Of a stretch of 64,000 nt of DNA, positions 44,661 to 54,600 are shown one piece after another; the first letter of the stretch is position 1; each line of letters begins with the position of its first letter. The DNA comes from Cyclobacteriaceae bacterium (GTDB taxonomy: Bacteria > Bacteroidota > Bacteroidia > Cytophagales > Cyclobacteriaceae), in assembly GCA_019694875.1 (NCBI GenBank), contig JAIBBC010000003.1, positions 984,469 to 1,048,468 on the forward strand, given 5' to 3'. Under the pieces are notes generated by a model, which made no database searches, was not told the origin of the DNA, and saw only the letters and a list, made by a program, of their open reading frames with translations. The position numbers and the translations under genes are program-made.

Positions 44661-45101
44661 CTACTCATTCAAATATTTCGCTGCGAGTTTTGACAATTCA
44701 CTTTGGTCCTGGATTCTGTGCTTCTCGTACACGCTAGGATTCCAGACCTCAACTTTATTACCGATACCCACCAGCAGCGCATCTTTTTCGATTTGCGCAT
44801 AGGTGAGCATGTTCTTCGGAATCAGAAACCGGCCGTTGCCATCCAGCTCGACCGTTGCAATGCCCGCGAGGAAGTTCCGCTGGAGTGCGCGGTACTCTTC
44901 GTTGAACTCGTTAAGACCTGAAATTTTTGAGAACACCTTTTTGAACTCTACCATGGGGTAAATAATGAGGCACGGCTCGAAACCGCGCCTGATCACAAGC
45001 TCAGCGTCCCCTTCAGGCAGCTGCGCTTTGATCCGCGCAGGCAGAACCAGTCTGCCCTTGGCATCAAGCTTACTTTCATATTCACTGGTAAAAAAGGTCA
45101 T
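44661..45101 (-). CDS. mraZ: Transcriptional regulator MraZ
   Basis: 146 residues from the ATG at 45101 (MTFFTSEYESKLDAKGRLV); a longer frame to 45215 exists but crosses the promoter and operator and is not coding. Two SpoVT-AbrB-like halves, each with a DxKGRxxxP-type motif (DAKGRLVLPARIK; DGNGRFLIPKNML). MraZ binds repeats upstream of its own gene and controls the dcw operon. Confidence 0.95.
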   Translation of the reverse strand: MTFFTSEYESKLDAKGRLVLPARIKAQLPEGDAELVIRRGFEPCLIIYPMVEFKKVFSKISGLNEFNEEYRALQRNFLAGIATVELDGNGRFLIPKNMLTYAQIEKDALLVGIGNKVEVWNPSVYEKHRIQDQSELSKLAAKYLNE

Positions 45102-45131
45102 AGACTGTAGTGGTTGTCTTCTCCTCTTTAG

Positions 45132-45180
45132 CAAACATAGGTAATTTTCCTCCACTTCCAACCACTTTGAACCACTTTTT
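45132..45180 (-). promoter_or_regulatory. dcw operon promoter with triple MraZ box
   Basis: On the minus strand: three boxes AAAGTGGTTC, AAAGTGGTTG and GAAGTGGAGG in an exact 10-bp period (about 45150-45178). They match the AAAGTG[TG]-N3 MraZ boxes described in Mycoplasma and the 10-bp phasing of E. coli TGGGN boxes. Promoter elements overlap them: -33 TTG (45159-45161), 19 bases, -7 TATGTTTG (45132-45139), a full fit to TAnnTTTG. The mraZ ATG is 30 bases on. The layout predicts autorepression. Confidence 0.8.
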
Positions 45181-45231
45181 AACATTTCCGGGCAAAAAAT
45201 GCTTTGAAAGCCCACTTGTCGTTTACCAGAT

Positions 45232-45281
45232 ATAATGAGACTGTGCCACAGTTAATGAGACATTCTCATTATTTGTGGGAC
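45232..45281. repeat. Left-side IS-end-like repeats (TCTCATTA-WY-TATGG family)
   Basis: CCACAGTTAATGAGA (45246-45260) and TCTCATTATTTGTGGGA (45264-45280) form a near-perfect inverted pair with a 3-base centre; a further ATAATGAGA lies at 45232-45240. The same unit recurs in direct orientation at 61695-61805, on the other side of the accessory region. Confidence 0.65.
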
Positions 45282-45749
45282 AAGTTTGGGTGAGAATCTT
45301 CGATTTTGAATTGATTCCGCCATTTTAAGGTCCGTCATACCTCTCATTTTTACAGAAAAAATTTGAGCGTTTTTGTGTTTATTAAGGCGGAAATGCGGTA
45401 AAAGGGCGGGACGTGGGCGGAGATTAGCTTTTTTTGAAAAAACGTCCTGTTGCTGCTGAAAACGATGAAAATTCGGCTCCCACATCGGATCCTACTTAAA
45501 AAATCCGCCTCAGATAACGTTAAAAATTGGTGGCTAATGGGCGGAGTTATTGGCTTTCGCCATATTCTCAAATTCACCAGACAGGCGGAAAGATCAATTG
45601 ACATTTGAACGTTCAAAGTTTTGTGAATGGGAAATTGATGCCTGGCCCAAAACCTCTATTGAATAACTGACGACCAATGCCGGCGACCGACTGTTCGAGG
45701 CGGGGATAGAGCCAAAGTTTACTAAGTGCTCCCTGTCACATTAGAGTTC
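45282..45749. other. Non-coding boundary stretch upstream of the accessory region
   Basis: About 470 bases. G-rich pieces such as AAAGGGCGGGACGTGGGCGG and a GCTTTTTTTG run were seen. The minus ORF at 45252-45485 has no recognisable product. Probably a degraded insertion remnant plus the promoter of the gene at 45750. Confidence 0.35.
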
Positions 45750-46223
45750 ATGGAACAGCTCTATGTAATGCGGGACGCGAATAGTGGGAGGAAGTATCTC
45801 GGCGTCATGCAGGGCCATCTTGTCGAGGTTCCGGACAGCCATCCTTCGGTCACCTCTCTCTTGCCTGACTTTGTCAATTTTAGAAAATCCGAATCACCCG
45901 CTCGGTTCGGCAGGAACCGGCGATTAGTAATTACTAACTACGAGGGCACCTTCCTGGCAATTGTTAAATCCGGCCGTTCCAGTTCAAGAATCAAAACTGC
46001 GAAGCTGATTGCTTACGTCAACAACTCGAGCAAGGATACCTCCTACATGCTTCGCACCATGATATGGCTGGTGTCGTTTAGATGGCGTGACGGGTTCTTG
46101 GTTCTCGACAGGAGACTCGCGAACAATCTTGAGGAGTCGCTGAAATCCGAATTCATAAAATACGGGTTCAGGCTTTCGGGACTCACCGGCACCGGCCTTT
46201 ACGAAATACGTTTGCCGAAATAG
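45750..46223 (+). CDS. Hypothetical protein
   Basis: 157 residues from the ATG at 45750 (MEQLYVMRD); a GTG at 45726 would add eight. Mixed alpha/beta and basic (FGRNRRLVITNYEGTF, then IKTAKLIAYVNN). No signal peptide, membrane span or known motif recognised. First gene to the right of the left-hand repeats; its base composition is less AT-rich than that of the RND genes. Confidence 0.5.
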   Translation: MEQLYVMRDANSGRKYLGVMQGHLVEVPDSHPSVTSLLPDFVNFRKSESPARFGRNRRLVITNYEGTFLAIVKSGRSSSRIKTAKLIAYVNNSSKDTSYMLRTMIWLVSFRWRDGFLVLDRRLANNLEESLKSEFIKYGFRLSGLTGTGLYEIRLPK

Positions 46224-46263
46224 CTGAAGCGTACTGTTGATCGCAACTCTGGGATCGTCACCC

Positions 46264-46712
46264 CTAAGCAGCTACTGACAGCTGGCTTTTAAAGTTATGT
46301 CGGCGGATTTTTACCGCAAAATTAATAACGATCCCCGGAAAAGGCGCTGAAAGCCTGGCGGAACGATATTTATTCAGCGGGTAAAAATCAACAGAAGCGG
46401 TCTGTGATACGATTTTCAGATAACCTCCGTTTCCTTTACAGTAATGTCCAAGTGCGGTTAAACTGGGCCATTGTTTGGCGTGGCAACTGTTTTTCTTTCG
46501 TCGCATCATCGCCCATCTAATGGCCTCTTCTTCGGTCCATATATCATGCTGCTCCGAACTGATATGGGGTAGGAAACCCAGTCCACAATCCGCGATTGTA
46601 ATCTGCAACATATTGTTTTTGAAACATGATGACAGAAATATCGGGGAGCCATTGCCGGAATACTCAGCAGAATTCTTGAACAGCTGGCGCAAGAAGTAAT
46701 TATCTTGACGTA
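46264..46712 (-). pseudogene. Histidine-kinase-like ATPase (HATPase_c) domain remnant
   Basis: The frame 46737-46264 reads as a GHKL ATPase fold: N-box QLFKNSAEYSG, G1 box IADCGLGF, then EEEAIRWAMMRRKKN, and KGNGGYLKIVSQ before a final strand GIVINFAVKI. This layout is that of STAS- or anti-sigma-linked HATPase domains (EEAI segment). Nothing upstream of the N-box belongs to it: the sequence there is the interior of an ABC permease gene in another frame. So it is a 5'-truncated fragment joined by a deletion or recombination near 46700-46712; the ATG of the open frame is accidental. Confidence 0.6.
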
Positions 46713-47359
46713 CGTATAATAGGCAGGCCAGTCCCATTTAGTGTGAACCTGCCATCTCTCAGGAATTTTGACAATGAACTTCGGATTGAAGTGGCTTGTC
46801 TGCGGAAAATCTTTAAAAACGCCAACTACGGTTACATCCGCCTGCTGCATCTTTATTACTTGGCCGACAGCCTTTCTCGCATCACCAAACCAGTTCTTGG
46901 CATTGGTTTCGCTGATGAGAGCGGTCTGTGCAACCTCAAATCCATCCTCAGAACCGTCAATAAATTTGAAGGTAAAAACCTTGGAAATACCACTGGTTGA
47001 ATAAATATATGTGGTATAAAAAAACCGGTAGTATCAACTGCTATTTTCTCAGGTCCGTATTTTCCTGAAAAAGCACAGAAATTATCAATTATGGTGGAAT
47101 TTTCCTTTAAATAGAAGCCAAGAGCGCCAGGAGCCATTGCTTTCTTGTGAAGCTGATCTCCGTCCTTATATTCTGAGACAACTCGAAAAATATTCTCTGA
47201 ATTATCATTAAACTTATCGTATGATTTTTCGACAGTGACATAATGTGTTATCACTAGCACCGATGCAACTGCTAGAGCGATGCTGAAGACACTTACACTC
47301 CAGTACATTGTATTCTTTCGAAAATCACGCAGCGCCAAAATTATTTCTCGTCTAAGCAT
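46700..47359 (-). pseudogene. Frameshifted and 3'-truncated MacB/FtsX-type ABC transporter permease
   Basis: The ATG at 47359 starts MLRREIILALRDFRKNTMYW with one membrane span, then the MacB periplasmic core (DNSENIFRVVSEYKDG). At a run of seven A (47018-47024; T on the coding strand) the frame breaks. In the shifted frame the protein continues sensibly as FFYTTYIYSTSGISKVFTFK, FIDGSEDGFEVAQTALISET, and VTVVGVFKDFPQTSHFNPKF, up to YYTYVKI near 46700. There it stops resembling a permease and enters the HATPase fragment. The two C-terminal permease spans are lost. Typical Bacteroidota members have about 790 residues with two such halves. Confidence 0.75.
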
Positions 47360-47492
47360 ATCAATAATGATTAGGGGAATACCGTAAAACTACAGGCGGA
47401 CTTTACATCAGGAAACGGTTCAGTGCATGTTGGCTCCTGAGTGCGCATAATTTTTATAGTAACTATGATAAAACTATAATTTCACGTAGTTT

Positions 47493-50400
47493 TCAAAGCG
47501 CCTCGTTCATAATCAGCGTCACTCTTTTTACGATAACCGGCAAAAAAATGGGAACGAAAAGCGTGGTAGCCGACAGACCTCCCACGCATCCAATGGCAAA
47601 ACTTTGCCAATAAGCTTGCTTGTACGGCATCAAAATCGAAAAGACGACCAACAACGGCATTAAAAAAATAAAAATGGACAATAGTGCACTTGTTATTTGT
47701 TGTTGTCTAGCCTCCCTAGTCTCCGACCCATAATAGAAAGTATCTATAAAGTAAATCACGCTGCCGATTGCAATAATTTCAACAGTATAAAAAGCAGCAA
47801 CCCCCCCCGCATCGAACGTAACGTCGCTTATATAAAGCGATAACAAAACTCCAATAAAAACTCCAGGAATCAGTATTACAAATTTCAACCCCAAATCGAG
47901 AGATTCATAATAAATGCAAATGAGTAGAAAAATCAAGACAGACAAATACAGCATAAAATAATACTGATCAGAACTTTCCTTGTCCCATTGTCCGGCGGCA
48001 TTCTTTTCTTTCACTTGGTAACCTAATGGTAAAGTCTTATTAAACCTTTCAACGACCTCCTTGTTATATTTTTTTTGCATAAAAGGCGGGCCCAGAAAGT
48101 TATACGACACAGACACAGCATACTGCTGATTGTTTCGCACAATTTTATCGCCGGTTTTTACTTTGGTGAGTGACGCAAGCTTGGATAACTTAATTGTTCT
48201 GCCATCTTTTTCAATGGTATGATTACCTAAGTCCCACAGCGAAAATGGGTTTGTAGCATTAGTTGTGATCCGAACCTGCGTTGATGATCCATTCAAAAAT
48301 ACGGGCTCGATCGCTTGGTCGTAATTGTGGTTCTTTAAACCTTCATACACATCCGCTAATGTGAAATCATGCTCTGCCAAATAATATGGATCAAATCTTA
48401 GCACATACTCATACTCTGTCGTCACATAGCGATCTTCTCCATCTAAAATTGCCAAGTCAGTAACACGCTTATTGTCATCCAAAATGCCAGCCAATTCTTC
48501 GGCTTTCTGATGCAGGACAGTGCGATTAAATCCTTCCAGGACAATATTCTCTGAGCTTGCCATTACCGAGCTATTTGAGAATCCTTCACCAACTCCATAA
48601 ACAATCCATGCCGCTCCGCCCAGTTGTGTTGTCGCTGTTTCAATTTCACTTTTCAAGAGTTGCGGAAAGGCGGTGAACTCATACTCATCTTTGAAATAGA
48701 TCTTAATTTCCGAAAAAGCGGGCCCTGAAATAGCTGTTTGATAGTAGTCTACTTCGTCAAACTCTGAAATAAATTTCTCAATTTTTTTGATAGTACTATT
48801 AAGCTGCTGAGCTGTGTTCTCCTGGGACATTATACAGGAAACAACTAGGGCAGTTTTTGAAACATCTTGAGAAGTTTCTCTATGAAAAACATTTTCAGTG
48901 AAAAGTGTTACTAAACCCCCAGTGCATCTTTTTATCTTTTTCTGCATGTTGATTGGGAGAAAAGCATACGGCGTGGCACCAGTCTCAAAAATTAAGTCGT
49001 ATGGAAATCCGATCACCAAAATGACAACAGAAAAACAGGCTATTCGATAGCGTTTAACAAAAGAAATTGCCGATCTATATATTTTGATTGGTTTGATAGG
49101 CTCTGGAATATATTTGCCAAAAATTTTGGCTGAGCTTCTGAGCATGTAAGACGCAATAACAGGCAGGAATAACCAGGATATTAAAAATGATACCGCAATA
49201 TTTAGGCTGAAAAATAGTATAAGATCATATGTTGGACTAAACTGAACCGCTGGCAGGAAAAGCAAAAGACACAAACAGAGTATCATCAGAATAGAAACCC
49301 TGAAGACGGAGTAAATGGCAAGTTTAAAATCTCCGACTATCCACCGATGCAACAACATACACTGTGCCCCCATAACGAATGCAAGTGACACTAGAATACA
49401 AATCAAAGAATCGATGCTGATTTGAATTCCGATCAGATGATAGGTCACCGAAAAAAACAATCCGTCAATAATTAGACATATTGCAATAATGCCGACAGCA
49501 TTGAAATTTCTGAAGACTAGAAGCGCGAGCGCAAATAAAAAAATCGTAAAATAGACGCTATTTATGATCACCCTATCGATCATGCTGATCAAATCTTCAG
49601 ATGAGTTGACGGTTGTTTGAATTCTAAACTTATCCGGAAGGTCATTTGACAATGACATAATCAACGCATCAAGACTACGAGTGGTTCTCAATACGTTGAT
49701 CCCCTGGTCCCCAAAAATTTGGATGTTTATGGCATTAAATCCATTTATCCTTGAATATGAAAACGGCATTTGCTTAACCAGCGCAACGTCAGCGATATCG
49801 TCAAGCCTTATTATCCGCCCGGCCGTTAATGCGACAGGCAATTGTCTAAGCTCCCGTATTTCACTCGCATATGTTGTAAAAATCATGTTTAACGATGTAC
49901 CCCCAGGCTCAGATAGTCCATGCCCAAAGAATGAAAACGAAGTCACCTTTTTAACTAATTCGTAAATAGTTCCCGGCTTAATTTTAAAAACTTGCATTTT
50001 CTCCGGGTTGATTGCAATTCGCCATTCGAAAACATCGCCAGTGGCTACCTGTACTTTGCCAACGCCGTCGATCTTGTTGACCTGGGGCACAATAACTTTG
50101 TCGATATAGTCATTAACTGCCTGAGATTCATCAAGAGAGTAAATAGAGAATTTATAAATCAGATTATCTGCCGTGTGCCCTAAGTTAGTCGACACTGTAG
50201 GATATGTGACTCCTTGAGGCAACGAGGAGTTAATTCTGCGAATAATACTTATAACCTCAAATCGCTTCTCATCTAACTCACCCGCATTCTTGAATTCAAT
50301 CTCAATTACTCCGCGTCCATGATGAGAAATTGACCGAATACTTGAAACACCGGCTATTGCGCTGAATAGCCCTTCGAGCTTCAAGGTCACTTGATCTTCG

Positions 50401-50564
50401 ATAATGCTGGCGGGTTTTCCTGGCCAGGAAAAAGCAATATTCAGCGCTAGTCGCGGCCGACTATGCCGAAGAGTGAAGTTCTGGAATTGGATAACAAACA
50501 ATCCCACCACACCTAGCGTAATGAAAATCAAGAAAATTCGAAATTGTCCTAGCCTCATGAGCAT
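47493..50564 (-). CDS. RND-family permease lacking the TM4 proton-relay aspartates
   Basis: 1023 residues with the full RND topology: span 1, a porter-domain region (about 30-310), spans 2-6 (about 320-500), a second periplasmic region, and spans 8-12 at the end. In TM4 the segment that should read like G-x-x-[IV]-D-[DN] is LAFVMGAQCMLLHRW (residues 395-409), with M398-G399-A400 where the aspartates belong. The TM10 region (AIGSVIYFIDTFYY) is also atypical. It may be an unenergised partner of the other RND in a mixed trimer, as suggested by MdtBC-type pumps. It starts 11 bases after the signal peptidase gene and ends the operon. Confidence 0.8.
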   Translation of the reverse strand: MLMRLGQFRIFLIFITLGVVGLFVIQFQNFTLRHSRPRLALNIAFSWPGKPASIIEDQVTLKLEGLFSAIAGVSSIRSISHHGRGVIEIEFKNAGELDEKRFEVISIIRRINSSLPQGVTYPTVSTNLGHTADNLIYKFSIYSLDESQAVNDYIDKVIVPQVNKIDGVGKVQVATGDVFEWRIAINPEKMQVFKIKPGTIYELVKKVTSFSFFGHGLSEPGGTSLNMIFTTYASEIRELRQLPVALTAGRIIRLDDIADVALVKQMPFSYSRINGFNAINIQIFGDQGINVLRTTRSLDALIMSLSNDLPDKFRIQTTVNSSEDLISMIDRVIINSVYFTIFLFALALLVFRNFNAVGIIAICLIIDGLFFSVTYHLIGIQISIDSLICILVSLAFVMGAQCMLLHRWIVGDFKLAIYSVFRVSILMILCLCLLLFLPAVQFSPTYDLILFFSLNIAVSFLISWLFLPVIASYMLRSSAKIFGKYIPEPIKPIKIYRSAISFVKRYRIACFSVVILVIGFPYDLIFETGATPYAFLPINMQKKIKRCTGGLVTLFTENVFHRETSQDVSKTALVVSCIMSQENTAQQLNSTIKKIEKFISEFDEVDYYQTAISGPAFSEIKIYFKDEYEFTAFPQLLKSEIETATTQLGGAAWIVYGVGEGFSNSSVMASSENIVLEGFNRTVLHQKAEELAGILDDNKRVTDLAILDGEDRYVTTEYEYVLRFDPYYLAEHDFTLADVYEGLKNHNYDQAIEPVFLNGSSTQVRITTNATNPFSLWDLGNHTIEKDGRTIKLSKLASLTKVKTGDKIVRNNQQYAVSVSYNFLGPPFMQKKYNKEVVERFNKTLPLGYQVKEKNAAGQWDKESSDQYYFMLYLSVLIFLLICIYYESLDLGLKFVILIPGVFIGVLLSLYISDVTFDAGGVAAFYTVEIIAIGSVIYFIDTFYYGSETREARQQQITSALLSIFIFLMPLLVVFSILMPYKQAYWQSFAIGCVGGLSATTLFVPIFLPVIVKRVTLIMNEAL

Positions 50565-50575
50565 GTGGTAAGAAT

Positions 50576-51661
50576 CTACTTTATCCCAAGCAGAAACCTG
50601 CCTGGCCTTAGGCCTTTTTCGCCGCTAGAGTAAAGTATGCACTCGACACGGCCTACTATGCGAAAGTCAGGAATAAAACCCCAAGTACGTGAATCGCGCG
50701 AGTTATTTCGATTATCGCCAAGCATAAAATAATAGTTGTGCCTAAAAGTGTAGGTAAGCATCGGACGGTCAAGAACAAGAAATTTTTCATCAAACTTTTT
50801 CAGCGGTACACCTTCATAGTTATTAATTACCGCGCGGTACAGAATATAATTTTCTTCATTTATTTCAATAGTAAAGCCCTGAAACGGCACAACAAAATTT
50901 TGCTTGATTCTTCTGCCCCACCCCAAGAGATGGTTAGGATATTTAACAGGTTCATTTTGAACTGAAATGGAATCAATAAATTTAGAATTGCGGAAACGCA
51001 GTATATCCCGGTTTAATATAGGCATTAGGGTGTCCACCTGACCGTAAGTATCTTTATATGTTTCAATAAAACAGCTCTTACAGTTAAACCATATACGGTA
51101 AAGATTCTTTTCCTGCGGAATATTTACCGCTTCTCCGTTCACAAATAAGACATCATCATATCGAATTGTATCGCCGGGAAGGGCGACGCATCTCTTAACA
51201 ACAGCGGATTGCTGTCTGAACACAACTATATCGTTCCTTAAAATTTTGCCTATACCCTTAAGTCTTGCGTTCTCTACATTGAAATCTCGGTCATTTCGCG
51301 CAAATAATTTGAGTAAAGGCACTTCACCCAGGCTATTTGGCATTTGAGGTCCGTACGCTAGTTTAGATACAAATATTTTATCACCTATTAAAATAGTATC
51401 CGCCATCGAAGACGAAGAAACCTCGAACACGTCGAAGATGAATATTCGGCATGCAACCCAGGCGATTATAACCGCTACAACAATCAATGTAAGATTCAGC
51501 AAAACTGAACTGCGAATTTTCTGCATCCAAAGCAAATTGCTCCTGTAGATTTGAAAAAAAAATCCAATAGTCATTACACCCAAGCCAAGCCAAAATGTCC
51601 ACGCAAGCCATGCACCAATTGCAAGGATCAAAAAAACGGAAAGAATACCGGGCCTTATCAT
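50576..51661 (-). CDS. lepB: Type I signal peptidase dedicated to the RND/peptide locus
   Basis: 361 residues. Two N-terminal spans, then the catalytic serine S85 (SSSSMADT), the general-base lysine K156 (VVKRCVALPGD) and the C-terminal GDNRNNSRDSRTWGF box. The long insert between K156 and the GDNR box (about 150 residues, including NCKSCF) is of the Bacteroidota type. It is encoded between the two RND genes (four-base overlap with one and an 11-base gap to the other), so it is a second, system-specific copy and probably not the housekeeping LepB. Confidence 0.9.
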   Translation of the reverse strand: MIRPGILSVFLILAIGAWLAWTFWLGLGVMTIGFFFQIYRSNLLWMQKIRSSVLLNLTLIVVAVIIAWVACRIFIFDVFEVSSSSMADTILIGDKIFVSKLAYGPQMPNSLGEVPLLKLFARNDRDFNVENARLKGIGKILRNDIVVFRQQSAVVKRCVALPGDTIRYDDVLFVNGEAVNIPQEKNLYRIWFNCKSCFIETYKDTYGQVDTLMPILNRDILRFRNSKFIDSISVQNEPVKYPNHLLGWGRRIKQNFVVPFQGFTIEINEENYILYRAVINNYEGVPLKKFDEKFLVLDRPMLTYTFRHNYYFMLGDNRNNSRDSRTWGFIPDFRIVGRVECILYSSGEKGLRPGRFLLGIK

Positions 51662-54600
51662 CTCTTTCTTTGAAAATGATAGTAACAGATTGGAATAAAG
51701 TACAAACTCACCAAGGTCCCAATTGCCATTCCCCCGCCAAGCGCAATGGCAAGCGGCTTTTGCAGCTCGGCCCCCATGCCAGGCGTAAATAAAAGCGGAA
51801 CCATCGCTAACGTTGTCGTGAGACTTGTCATTAAAATTGACTTAAATCTTCGGTGAGAACCCAAGAAAATAGAACGCATTAGTGAACATCCTTGCGCTTG
51901 CAATTGGCGGATAGCGTCAATCTTCAGTATTGAATCATTAATAATTATTCCGCCCATGATAACAATTCCAATCAACGACATGACGTTTATTCCGGTTCCA
52001 AACATGAGCAGTAAGATGAAAGCTCCCGAAATGGCAATTGGAATTTCAAGCAGGATGATCAGCGGTAAAACAAGCGACTCAAATTGGGCCGCCAATATTA
52101 AATATAATAAACACGTTGAAATTATTAGTACAAGAGACAGTTCCTGAATAAGCCTTTGATTCGAGAAATAGCTGCCAGAGTAATCAAAGTAAAGTTGATC
52201 GTTTCTATCGTCAACGCTCTGTACATCATCAATCACGGACTCTATTGAACCTGGAGCAGCAATAATGGGCACCGGATAAAATTCACCGGCTTTGTCCTGA
52301 TAAACCGTTTTAAGTTCCCGACCGTTAACCTCCGAAACAAAAAAATCAAGTGGAAATAGCTTTCCATTAGAGTTCTCTATTGACGCAGACCGCAAAACTT
52401 GCTGAATAGTTGGCGTGCTGGTGTTGCCGCGGACAACAGGCAAAATTTCCTGTCCCCTTTCTATTACAGTTATTGAATTATCCGTAAGTGCTTTCTTTAA
52501 AACTGAATAAAAACCATCATAGGACACCTCATACAATATGAGTTTTTGCAAATCAGGCTGCAATAGTAAATTATTTCTCCATGCCACCGGGCTAACATCA
52601 ATGCCGGTTAATGACTTTTTTAATTCAGCTATTAACTGAGCGGTTTGCGCGGCTGCGGTTTGCTCTTCCATAGCCGTGCTTGGGCGAACTTTAATGACAA
52701 GCGGGGGCTCTAAATCGGGGAATATAGTATTAAATATGTTGCTTGCTTCAGTTAGGCTGACGATCGCATCAGTATGCAATTGCCTGATTCGTTTGCTTAA
52801 AATTTTCTGAAAAGAAGCTAGTCGCTTAGGATCGTTCAATTTAAAGTAAATTGAAACTTCGGAAGTACCTTGGCGACTTAAATCCAACAGGAATTGCTGC
52901 TGTCCAACATAGGCGGAATATGTTTGAACAACATCTTTGTCAAGCGTATCTAAAAGAGCTACAACTCTTTCATAATTTTTGTCTACACTAATGGGCTCAT
53001 TCCAATCAATATTTAACACAAATTCGTCACGTGTCAATTCTGGCAATTTGGATTTCGGTAAAAAAGTATAAACCGACACGCCTAATAGACACACCGCGAG
53101 AACAATACTAAATAACAGGCGTTGATGTCGGAACAAATAGGCAAAACTTTTTTCATAAAGGGCAAGATGGCTGTGCTTGGGTTTTTCTACAAATCGATTT
53201 TTTTTCAAAACTAACTTCATTCTTATGCCTTGAAAAACGCTGTAATATACAGGAACGATAGTCACCGAAACGAGCAATGAGATAACTGCTCCGATAGACA
53301 CGGCCAATGCTTCATCATAAAACAATGCTCCGCTTATCCCACTGATATAGATGAGCGGAATAAAAACCGCGCATGTCGTTAAAGATGAACTGAGCATAGG
53401 AAGGAAAACTTCCTGAGCCCCTATCGAGCAAGCCTCATTTAAACCAATACCTCTTTCACGATGTTGCACAATATTATCAATTACAATGATAGAATTATCA
53501 ATCATCATTCCTATCCCAAGCACTAAGCCGGAAAGAGAAATTATGTTGATAGAGATGTCCAATACATAGAATGAGATTACGCATAAAATGATTGATATTG
53601 GTATTGTCAGCGAAATAAGTGTTGGAGAAATAAAATCTTTAAGAAAGAAGGCCATTACCGCGATCGCGATGACTGTTCCCCAAAGCAGATCTTGATTAAG
53701 ATTTGAAATGGAGAGTTTTAAAAGCTCTGTTTGATCGCGGCTGATTTTAAAATAAACATCGGGATAATCACGCCTAAAATTTTCTACCATGGCATGGAGG
53801 CTTGCCTCCATTTTATGAATTTGCGCATCTTCTTGACGAATGACGGCAAGGCTTATCGAGCGACGACCCTCGGACAGCACAAAACCAGTGGACTCGCGAA
53901 GTCTCTCTTGAACAGAGGCAATATCTTTTATTTGCAGAAGGCGGCTATCTTTTTTAAAGTAAAGTTCTTCTATGCTTGACTTGTCTTTTAAAATTGCATT
54001 GAAATTTACGTTGTACTGGTACTCTCCGTCTTGCACAATCATACTTCCGAAATCCGCATTGCTCGATCGAATTATGGCTTCGAAATCTTCTATTGAAATA
54101 TTAAGCGCGTCTAACTTGGCAATATTCGGAACAATTACTATTTCACCATCTGCCAAACCATTCATATCAACGAATGCAATTTCTGGCATTTGCTCTAACC
54201 TTTTTCTGATATACTGCCGCACTAAGCTGCTGAGTTCGACGTATCGGCCAGTTTTGTCAAGCAGGGAGTCTTTCAGCGCAATGTTAATGTAGAAAACCGG
54301 GATATCAGATGGGTTCGAAGCAATGACTGTTGGTCGCGCATACTCCCGAGAAAGTTGCGCCATTGCCAGGTCTATCTTCTCATTAACTTCGAACAGCGCG
54401 TACTCCATGTTCGTGCCATATTCGAACTGTACCTTGATTGTACTGATTTCGGATCGAGTTTCGCACTGGATGTCAGCGAGATGGGTTAATTCGAGAAATT
54501 GTCGATGCAGGGGTTTGACAAAATTGTCATCCAATTGGCGAGCCGATGCATTAGGCTGCTTCAACTGAACAGTGAGCGTAGGAATGTCGACCTTAGGCAT

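Noticed and set aside
45102-45215. N-terminal extension of mraZ
   Set aside because: It would run through the promoter and MraZ boxes; family members begin with the MTFF-type start at 45101.
45252-45485. 77-codon minus-strand ORF next to the left repeats
   Set aside because: No family, unusual composition, and it begins in G-rich boundary sequence; more likely non-coding.
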